Below are positions 13,548 to 22,230 of a DNA stretch of 64,000 nt, in pieces. Below the pieces are notes generated by a model. The model was not told the DNA's origin and ran no database searches. It saw only the letters and a program-made list of their open reading frames with translations. The position numbers and the translations under genes are program-made. The number at the start of each line of letters is the position of its first letter. The stretch's first letter is position 1. Source of the stretch: Acridotheres tristis (taxonomy: Eukaryota > Chordata > Aves > Passeriformes > Sturnidae); contig CM072887.1 of assembly GCA_037013685.1 (NCBI GenBank), positions 52,937,154 to 53,001,153 of the forward strand. Direction: 5' to 3'.

Positions 13548-13949
13548 TCTCCTCAGCCATATAAACCATTAATATTTAATGCCTTGGATTCAGGTCACTG
13601 AATGCAAGCATTGAAGGCTCAGCCTGTGTTTGTTGGGACAACAAGGCTCTTTTCAGGCCATAGATAAAACTGACCTGCTGAACTTATGCAATAATTATTT
13701 GGCAAAAGTTTTCTCAGACATTAGTAGGAGGGATAGATGCTTGTTTGAAAGCTCCATAAAAGGCACGTCAGGGAGAGAAACCACAGCTCACTTTACCAGA
13801 AAGAGCAGCTGTCCTGCAGTAGTGCCCAGGCACCTCCTGCTTGTGGCAGAAGGACATGCCCAGAAAGGAAGGATGCTTTGGCTTGTCCTGGGCTCTCACA
13901 ACAACGACCTGTCTTCCTAAGGGTAGGTCTGGGCTGTGTCCCCCTGGGA

Positions 13950-14300
13950 CAGAGGTGGAAGATGGAGATGGAGAGAGGGAGAGTGAGAGCACATGGGTGT
14001 GAGCAGGGGAACAGAGATGGGTGGTGTAGGAAAATGAGAGAAAAAGGCATCTCAGAGCCAATGTCAAGCGTAATCTGGGGCGGGGGGAGCTGCCATGTGG
14101 AAATGTTGAGTAAGGAAAATAGGGAGAGTGTGGAGGGCAGTGGTGCATCCTCCTCCCCTTGTCCTCAAGGGAGGGAATGTGCTGTGGGAAGGGAAGCATG
14201 CATGTGCTATGGGATGGGGCACTACACACAGATGTGGGGTGAGAGGGGATGCAGCAGGAGGTGGTGTGGGGAATCCCTGAAGCAGAGAGAGGGCAGGCAG
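13950..14300 (+). repeat. Purine/G-rich low-complexity stretch
   Basis: Strong G and A excess on the plus strand (repeated GGAGA, GAGAGGG, GGGGTGAGAGGGG). It holds overlapping long frames on both strands (about 147 codons plus at 13878-14321, about 153 codons minus at 13768-14229) because AT-poor skewed sequence has few stops. Neither translation has a recognisable domain. Confidence 0.55.
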
Positions 14301-14514
14301 ACTGTCAGGGATCTTGTGTGATGAGCAGTGCCTCTTGCACTCAGACCTATGGAAACAGCAAAGTGTACAACCCACAGGATGCTCAAGGGAAGGCTGGATG
14401 AGCATGTGCTGTAGTGGTGCAGCCTGTCACCTTCTACAGCTTTGGGCAAGGGGTGGAGAGAGGAGAGTGTTTTCAGGAAAAAGAGATCTAATTAAAGAGT
14501 CACCTCTCTTCTTC

Positions 14515-14940
14515 CCCCTTCCCCCATTCTTTATGTTTATTTGTGTAGTCAGGTACTTGATAGGCGATTTAATATATTCATTTTATGTATGCCAGGGTAG
14601 CTCCATCCCTGATTGAACTCCACTGAATCCAGATCATTATTAGAAAATTGCTTTATAAATAAGCCTGGACTGAGAGACACTGTCTATGCTAAATAGAAAG
14701 CATTGTGCTTCTAGGCTGCTGCATGTTTTCTTGAAACGCAAACACTGGCACATCATTGTTAAACTAATTAAAGTTTAAAGAGAGACCTTTATACGTACTA
14801 GTCTAGCTAATTTGTTGTCACAGGATCATAATTCATTAAATATATTTTCTATTGTTAGTTAAATCAATAGTGAGCAAAACAGAGCGTATGGAATATGGCA
14901 GCTGATGAGTCAAGATGGAAGGAAACATCTTTACTGAGTC
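14515..14940. promoter_or_regulatory. Candidate conserved non-coding element
   Basis: About 400 bp of non-repetitive AT-rich sequence dense in homeodomain/POU-like words (ACTAATTAAAG, CATAATTCATTAAATA, TAGCTAATTTG, TTAGTTAAATCAATAG) and free of repeats or slippage. This look is typical of conserved enhancers, but conservation cannot be shown from one sequence. Confidence 0.25.
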
Positions 14941-15268
14941 TTTAAGTTATGCCTTTTTCTACAGTTCCCTAGAAGGTTGCAGTGTAAATAACTATGATGG
15001 ACTTCGCCTGCAGATATCCTGCTATACTGAGCTGTGATACTCTCATTTTACAAAACCACTGGAAAACAATGTTAAAGCAACTACTGCTAAATGGTAGTTC
15101 AGGCCTCTGTATTGGAGAGAAAATTTGGAGATGTAAATGGAGGAAAAATTGATCACATGCAATGAAAGTTATGACACTAATTTAAAATAGATGTGTGAAG
15201 TGATTCATCCCAGGACACCATACTTGTTTTTGCCTCTGCATGTCTGTCCCATTCCTCTTGCAGGGAGG

Positions 15269-15298
15269 GCTCAGCTGCTCCAGCAGCATCAGCTGAGC
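15269..15298. other. Small GC-rich hairpin
   Basis: Arms GCTCAGCTG (15269-15277) and CAGCTGAGC (15290-15298) are perfect complements with a 12-nt loop that itself extends the CAGC theme. No role is assigned. Confidence 0.5.
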
Positions 15299-18200
15299 TC
15301 CTGCACAATAGAACACAGTGTTTGGAGAGAAAACAAAACAGATGCCAGCTGTGCTGCTCCACCCCAGATACTGCTTCGTCAGCACAGGAGCCACCTATGC
15401 ACTGGCAACAGAAATGTTGAAGACAGAGGCAGGGCAGATGGCTGAAGGCAGAAGCTACAGTGCAGTAGCAGGTGAATCAGAGTTGCCAGGCCAATGTTAC
15501 ATCCTTGAGCTCTAAATTCAGTCCTGGCAGTGGTTTATTAGTTGTCTTATTGGTTGTGTCAGCTTGCTGCATAGGGGTGTGCATTGGTGTGGTTTCTTTT
15601 CCTGGGAACCAGGTGGGCTTTTGCCCTGGGATTGGAAAAAAATCATTCCCAAAATGATCATCCTGGGAGTACAGATTTTTTGAAAGTAATTTTTATTCCT
15701 ACACAAAGTCAAATCCTCATGTAAAGCCATCTCATAGGCACTGGGTACCAGTACTTCAGAGAGCACTGCTATTACATGGATTTGGAGGAAGCTGAATCTC
15801 CAGAGTCTTCTTGTATTTGTATTTCTTCTCTGGCCAACTTATTATTTTACTGGGCATAAATGTTTTCTGATTCCTTCAGAGATTCTTACTTTTGAGTTTG
15901 AATGTCTGTCAGTAGCAGGGAAGAAGACATTCAGAGTCCAAATGCTCTTGGTCCTAGCAGGGGCAGACTTACATTTTCCCTTGGACTGAGGCTGAATGAA
16001 GCTAACTGTACTCTTCTGAACATTTGCTTGATAGGGGAATTGTCCCTGAGCCATCCTCTCAGAGCACATAGCTGCCTATCTCACCTCCTTTTCTTATCAA
16101 ATTAAAGCAAGTGGTTCCGTGACTGTGGTGCTAATCAAGATGAGGGTCCTTGTGGATTTGTTCTCAACAACTCATGCTCACTCTCTCTTTTCAACAGCCC
16201 CGGCTGTCCTTCCTGTGCCCCTTCTGCCACTGTTACTGCAATTAGTGCTTTGGGCCCTCTCAGCATCTTCTAAACGTCCTTTGTCTCCTTTCTTCCTTCC
16301 CATGGTCTTAAGGAATCTCTCCCATCCAGTCTTTCCACTGTCTGCATTTCTATCCCATAGTTACTTCCATCCCTTGGGACTGTGCAGGATTTGACAGCTC
16401 CAGTAGCTGGGCTGCAGCAGTAGGAAGGGTGCTACCAAAAAAACTGTTGCCAAGCAAGACAAATAATGGGGAAGCTCTACCTATACTCTACAGAAGGGTG
16501 GAAATAACCTCTCTTCTTCCCAAACTTTGTGATTTCCCAAAGTTGAAAGATTTTAATGTGTGTTTGATGCTGCCTTTTTGTCAATTTTGGCTGGAATCAC
16601 AGATGTCCTTTCATGTTCCTCACAGAAAGGTGGGTAGGTAGGCAGCCAAGCAGCTTGAGGGTTTAAGCTTCTGGACTGCCTAAGACTTTGGGCTGCATAG
16701 GAGCATCACTTCTTTCTCTTATTGGTATTTTGTGCATCATACTGGTGTTTTGCCAGCATCCAGAAATCCTGATGAAGCCATGAAGGACTCAGTGCTCTAT
16801 GCCTGGGGTATCCAAGAGTTTGTGTTTTTCCTCCTGATCTGTGTTTCTGATATTTTTGTGCTGAAATGGCCAAAACATGTGTTTCTGTATGGCAAAAACT
16901 CGTGGAAAATTTATAAAATAAAAGAAATTCATAAGGCCACCAAATAGAGACTTGTTTTCTCAGTCTGAATCATGTTTTCTCTGCTCAGTGAATGGCTGAA
17001 ACTACACATTGGCACAAATGTATCTAGCCAGTAACTGTTGCTGGTCTGTGCCAAATAATAGAAGTTGTTTAAAGGGCTGGAAAGTATTAGAACAAATAAA
17101 GCAATTAATTCATTGCATTTCAGTTTATTTCTAAAGTATAGTTAGAAATACAGCATGCTTATTAACAACCACAACAATGAGTTCTAAAAGTTGCAATTGA
17201 AGAGATGACTCCTCTTCAATGATCTTGGAGAGTGTGCCATAAGACCTGGAAGTTGTCAGTGAAGAGAAAATTTTTTTCACTAGAAAAGATGTAAAAGGTA
17301 TACTAAAGAGAGTCTCTGATTCCTGATACTGATAGCTCTGTCAGACCTGTACATGATGGATGTGATTAGTGCTGTCAAATATAGACACTGGCTAATGCTC
17401 TCTTTAATTAGCATTGAACATTAGCATGAACGAGAGCTGTGCCTCTTAAGGGTAGAGGAGCAGAAGATGGCCAAATGGAGACTGTAAATGTGTATCCACC
17501 AACAGAACTTTCTCACTGCTTTGAGACAGGTGAACAATCAAATACCATAAGATTGACTGGGCTTATGAGTCCTAGTAAAATTGGAGAAAGAAGGGAAAGT
17601 GCTCTTATCAGAGGAAGGATACCTCATATTGGTAAATCAGTCACCTCATGTTGTAGGAACAGAACAAACAAGGAGACCTGAATGTTAGCTTTGCTTGGAA
17701 GATGGAGGGATAAATGCAAATTGCCAATAGATGTTATTGTCCAGTTTCACAGTATTTGCTCTTTTGCCTGCTTTGAGTACACCAACTTAGCCAACCAGAA
17801 CAATGTCACCAGATCTCTTGTGGTCCCACAGCACCCATGGTGATGCCCTGGGCACTGGCATCTCTGTGCCATGAGCACAGTTACTGCTCTGCTGTTGGCA
17901 CAGGGATTTTGTCTGCCTGGGTGTTGCTGTCTGCCTCTTTCAAAGAGCCAGAGCCCTCTCCTGGGCATGCAGCATTCCCTACCCTAACTCGTGGGCTCTC
18001 CTTTAGAGATTCAACAGAGCTGGAGCTAAAGCAACCATTCAATGAGAGCAGAGCTTCAGCAGAGCTAAACCTGCTGTGCCACTGCTGTCCTCGCAAAACC
18101 TCTTACTTTTCAAGTAAAATGGGTTGAGAAATTTTCCTCAAAATATTTTGCATTGAATTTGAAAGTAAACAGACATGGTTTGAATTTAAAGTTCATGAGA

Positions 18201-20059
18201 CACAAGAGATGTAAATTGAAACTTACTCTCCTCATAGACCCTACCACTGAATAATGAAAGGAAAAATAGAGTAAGTTGTATTTTTCTCACAAAAAAAGCA
18301 TTTTCTGACAAAACATCATTCTTCAGAGAAAATTATTTTTCAACCAATATTTTTGACTAGCTGAAGTTTCAAAACAAAAAAGAAAACATACAAACTTACT
18401 GTTGATTGTTTCCTGCCCAGTAGCATATACTTCAGATGAAAAGTAAAAGCAACCTGCAGCACGTAGAATAGAAGGATGGAACTAAAACCAGAAGAAACTG
18501 ACTGGCACAGGTTGAAGAACAATTCATCATTCAGCAACATAAGTTGGCAGATTTGTTGTGTGGTTTACCAGTATCCAAAGCCTTTTGTATCTCTATTTTT
18601 GCCCACAGTCTTTCATTCCAAATATTGCAAATCAGTAGTTTAGAATTATTGCACTATCTATTTTGAAATTATTGTTCCTCCTACTTCTGAGAGACTTAGA
18701 AGGTCATGGAATGATTTCATGGTCTCCCATGAGTCACGGTAGTTACAGACGGGTTTTACAAATTGAAATCAATAAGGTTATGTTTCACTATAGAGGGGCA
18801 ATCAAAAAAGGTCGTTACCCTGAAAAAGAGCACCATTTATTAATAAAGATCTTCCTTGACTCAACAAAAACTTCTCTTTCATCTTCTGGAGTTATATTTC
18901 AGTTAAAAGCTTCATTAAATATTTCAATATTAAAATTATTTTTCGTTAGGTTAATATGTACATGTATATCATTAGCTTGGAGTAAAGGAGAGAAACCTTT
19001 TTTGCCTGTTCCTCTCTGAAACAGAGATTCTGTACGACCAGAACTAAAAGGAGAGGACACATACAATGCAAGCAGAAGATAAAAAATGCTGCAGCTAGCT
19101 GTGCTTTCTCAGAAATTCAGAGCAGTGCAAAAGAATCTCCATGCAACTATTTTGTTAAAAGAGCAAAACCTGAAGTTGCTTCTTCATGTAAGGATGAAAT
19201 GTCACATCTGTTGTTCATTGATTAGCAGCCAAAGAAAGAAGCAGAGCTTTTTCTTTTTCATTTTCGAGCCTTTCTGTATAATGATTGCTCACCTACCACA
19301 TGAATGGCTTGTATTTTTTAAGTCCTTGCACAGAGTGCTTTATTAATCATCATCTCTATTTGGAAGAAAAGATGGAAAGAGAAACAGGAGGAGAAGGAAA
19401 AGGAGGAGAAAATGTAGAAACAAGCTAATATGGAAGTAAGAACTCCAACCTAATGTCTCAAAAATGAAATCATTAAAAAAGATATATATTTAATTAATGC
19501 TAGCAGGTGGAAGAAATAGGCGATCAAAAGGTTGCTATATGTTCAATACAGCAAAGCACGAAAGCTCAGATATCTTTAAAAACCCACAGCTGATTTAGGA
19601 GTAGCAACCTGCTTAAGAAGTTTAAACCCTAGGAAACATGAGGCTTCTGAGAGATTAGCAACATGTGAAAAAAAAACGAAAACAGGAAAAATACTCTACA
19701 AAATTCTAATGGTGAGTTTGGGAGAAATAATACAAATAATTGCAAATGATATGAAAGGAAACAAACTGAAAATAAATGTTAGTTAAGTACACACACGTAG
19801 CTTCCATTCTATGGAAGAGAAAATTGTGCTTTTTCACTATGAGCTTCTTGTAAGCAGCAGCTTTAGGTGACACACAGCAGTATAGCTGCTGCCACAAGTG
19901 GAGTGCCAACTCTCGTGCTGAAAACATCTCTGACCTACTGATGCTTCAGGGAGTACATTCCTTGGAAGGACAGCAGCTCATAAGTAGGCAGATTGTTTTC
20001 CAGATGTTTTAAATGTTGCCAAAGAAAGCCAATAAAAGCATAAAGTAAGAACAACTGAA

Positions 20060-20760
20060 TCAGTTCTCCTGTCATAGATGTTCCTAGAAATCCCTCTCTG
20101 GAGCTGAAATGAAAACTTGGGAGAGTTATTCTGGCCAAGTTAGATGAAAACTAACAGAACTTTCAAAACTAATTTATTCCACAATAATTGTGCAAAATAA
20201 AAATGAGTGCTTCCCTGTGGCTGGTAGTCTGAGCTAAAAAGCATGTAAAATGGGGAAACAAATCCCAAGCGGGGAAATTGTTTCTGGGCAGAACTGGACA
20301 TTTCAGCTGTTTTCTGACAGGGTCCTCAAAACCCCCCCCAGCAAAACAAATTAAAAAAACCAACAAACCAACAAACAAAAAAACCCAAACAAAACAAAGC
20401 AAAAAAACCAACCCCCCCCCCAAACAAAAAAAAAAAACCTCCACAAACCAAAAAAACCCCATAAAACCAAAAAAGCTCACATCTGTACAATTTTAATGCA
20501 CCGTTTAGAAGGCTTCAGTTTACCACATTATTTGGAAAATGCTCTTTGAAAACTCTAATATTTCCCACAAATACATAATAAATGACATGAAACCATGGAG
20601 GAGAAAAATAATAGAAAAATGTTGCAATCAGAGGCTCTGGTAAGCTCCTGGAATGGATTCAAATTAGGAGGTTGAAATGCAGAAGACAAAAGTATGAGTT
20701 CAAGGTTAAAGAAATAACCAGTCTAGGAAAATGCAGCAGGGGAAAAAAGCTAGGAAGAGG
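20060..20760 (+). pseudogene. Reverse transcriptase remnant of the Gypsy fossil
   Basis: At about 20071-20095 the frame reads P-V-I-x-x-P-R-x-P, the usual lead-in to Gypsy RT. Near 20125-20150 it reads V-I-L-A-K-L-D-E, like the 'GVI-x-K-x-DEP' phrase. At 20299-20325 comes H-F-S-x-F-L-x-G-S, at the position of 'yFSvLDa-sG'. At 20489-20545 comes N-F-N-A-P-F-R-R-L-Q-F-T-T-L-F-G-K-C-S, matching 'TTFNTPFGRyrF-LPFGicS'. At 20642-20730 comes K-L-L-E-W-I, then K-Y-E-F-K-V-K-E-I-T-S-L-G, matching the 'KceF-vkeI-yLGH' thumb segment. The span holding the catalytic Y-x-DD box (20546-20641) is shorter than normal, and the box is not intact. An A/C-rich tract (20327-20474) interrupts the palm. Confidence 0.75.
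20327..20474. repeat. A/C-rich low-complexity tract inside the RT remnant
   Basis: Runs of A and C only (ACCAACAAACC, CCCCCCCCC, AAAAAACC). It sits between the F-S-x-F-L-x-G-S motif and the F-N-A-P-F motif of the Gypsy RT. Family members have about 17 codons between those points; here the gap is about 165 bp. The tract therefore looks like a later expansion or insertion in the fossil. Confidence 0.8.
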
Positions 20761-20882
20761 ATGCAAATAGGTCTGATTACTAATATATCCTTATACATAC
20801 ATAAAAAAAGCCATACAGAAACTTAAAGAAAAGGCAAATTTTGGGGGGGGACTTTATAGTCAAACAGCTTTAAACCATTTAA

Positions 20883-21330
20883 ACTGCTGTCTGAAGATCT
20901 TTAGTGTGTAAAAATGCATAATGGGCATGGACTGGTAATCACAACAGGGACTTCCTGAATCTCAAACAGTTGATAAAGGAGGAACCTGTCCTCAGAGTGT
21001 ATGATAATAAGCACCAAACAAAGCTGGCAGTTGACGCTTCTAAGCAAGGCCTTGGGGCAACACTTTTAACAAGGAATGGTGATCACTGGAGACCCATGGC
21101 ATATGCTTCTGGATACCTAACTGGAACAGCATGTCAGCATGCACAAAAAGAATCGGAGGCTCTGTCTTGTAGTCTGTGCATGCAAAAAACTCCATTTTTT
21201 TTTTTTACATGGAGTACCAGTGCTAGCAGGAACCGATCACAAGGCATTAGTGACAATTGCTGAAAAGGGTTTTGCAGGCAGATCCCCTAGATTGCCAATA
21301 TGATATGATTTACAACGCAAATATAGAAAG
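20883..21330 (+). pseudogene. RNase H remnant of the Gypsy fossil
   Basis: This is the best preserved part. W-A-W-T-G-N-H (from 20922) and L-K-Q-L-I-K-E-E-P-V-L-R-V-Y-D lead into A-V-D-A-S-K-Q-G-L-G-A-T-L-L, with the first catalytic Asp at 21033. Then come M-A-Y-A-S-G-Y-L-T and Q-K-E-S-E-A-L (catalytic Glu at about 21156). A frame change between 21159 and 21171 leads to C-K-K-L-H-F-F, H-G and T-D-H-K-A-L (third catalytic Asp at 21235). S-P-R-L, a TGA at 21301 and Y-D-L-Q-R follow, where the family has 'PPRLQR-YDlqrY'. The Asp-Glu and Glu-Asp spacings (about 41 and 26 codons) fit Ty3-type RNase H. The T12 run at 21195-21206 stays in frame and codes Phe residues, so it may be mostly original. 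Confidence 0.9.
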
Positions 21331-21467
21331 CAGTCACGCACAGAGCAGGCATTCTGTCCAGAGCTTTCAACAGAAGTGAACTCATACAGAAACAGAGTCT
21401 TACGTGCATGCAAAAATTGTTTGGATTTTTTTCTTTTCCAACAGGAAGTCACTGTGGAGACCTGTCA

Positions 21468-22230
21468 CTTCAGAAAGCCAAAATACTAGATCAAACATTG
21501 CAGAAGGTAATATAAGATATCAGTCTCACTAACTGGACAGCACTTACTGGTCCTTAAACAATTTGGAAAGATAATTTTATATAATGTGGAGTATATTTTC
21601 TGAGCATTAGTCCACTGCTGATAAAGAGAATGCATGCATGATACCGGTGTACACAGAAAATGCAAAATGTTTTATATTACATTTATAAATACTAACTATG
21701 AGTCAGTGTTGGTGAAATAGCCAAGAGTGAAAAGAAAAACAGTTAACTTCAGAAACACTGGTAAATTAAAAAGAACCAGCAATGATGGTGATTCTTGAAA
21801 CCTAAGATTCATGCTCCATAGCTGAAAGAAATTTATTTATGTTTGCTGTAAAAAAAAAATCACATTCTCTTCAGATCATTATTCCTGGTATCCAGAAATA
21901 ACATTGCTGCAGAAGTCATCTGTTGAATGTGTGATCTCACATACAAAGCTGGTATTTGTCTGCCATAGCACACATCTCATGGCTATGGGATGATAATGAG
22001 CCACAATTCAATTATTAGGAATTTAAGTATTTTCTAACAGAGTTTTAAACACATTATTTCTTATTCCAGTTATCCACAGTCTGATGGTAGTGAGGGAAGA
22101 CCTCTTACACAATCTGCTAAATTCCACTCATATCCCATTTAAGAATTAATTAATTCCAGAGTAGTACTGTGGATACTGAAACATGTTCCGCAGCAAACAG
22201 ATTAAGATTATCCCACGGTGTAGTCCATGA
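21468..22230 (+). pseudogene. RNase H-integrase linker and integrase remnant
   Basis: At 21468-21512: L-Q-K-A-K-I-L-D-Q-T-L-Q-K-V-I, like the 'irkAT-D-tLqkVi' linker. Near 21640-21720 is weak similarity to the integrase zinc-finger region. At 21797-21850: K-E-P and N-L-F-M-F-A-V-K-K, where the family has the first catalytic Asp (here Asn, tentative). At 21874-21900: D-H-Y-S-W-Y-P-E-I, like 'vDyySrYpEi'. At 21989-22042: D-D-N-E-P-Q-F-N-Y, TAG, E-F-K-Y-F-L-T-E, like 'sDNGpQF-s-eFk-Fl'. After a one-base frame change, 22041-22110 reads F-K-H-I-I-S-Y-S-S-Y-P-Q-S-D-G-S-E, like 'fkHitSSp-YPQSNG-aE'. From TDHK to DNG is about 253 codons, as expected. Similarity fades after about 22230. A Lys-rich frame at 22412-22618 might be the integrase tail, but I cannot support it. 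Confidence 0.85.

Larger units (their letters stand above)
13548..19979. other. Non-coding span, no gene recognised
   Basis: No domain-bearing frame was found. It includes a purine-rich stretch (about 13950-14300), a candidate conserved block (14515-14940), a small hairpin (15269-15298), and a GC-richer but unrecognised stretch at about 17750-18110. The frame at 18663-19019 (about 118 codons, TTG start) resembles no family I know. Confidence 0.5.
19985..22230 (+). mobile_element. Ty3/Gypsy LTR retrotransposon pol fossil
   Basis: Colinear decayed pol region of a Ty3/Gypsy (Metaviridae) retrotransposon. In order on the plus strand: a pre-RT proline/arginine segment (about 20060-20130), RT fragments (20299-20325, 20489-20545, 20642-20730), the RT-RNase H junction (20883-20965), RNase H (20970-21330), linker (about 21468-21512), and integrase core (about 21830-22110). 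The reading frame changes repeatedly and stops interrupt it (e.g. TGA at 20892 and 21301, TAA at 20919, TAG at 22016), so it is non-functional. The TDHK form of the RNase H end and the single RNase H domain followed directly by integrase distinguish Ty3/Gypsy from retroviruses. I found no clear LTRs, gag or protease. Phrase style suggests a Mag-like lineage, which is only a guess. Ty3/Gypsy elements are rare in bird genomes. Confidence 0.85.

Noticed and set aside
20278..20496. Lys/Pro/Thr-rich 72-codon frame as a protein
   Set aside because: Composition effect of the A/C-rich tract.
20970..21263. 97-codon frame as a functional RNase H gene
   Set aside because: Only part of a decayed Gypsy pol. 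The frame breaks before the third catalytic Asp, and stops lie up- and downstream.
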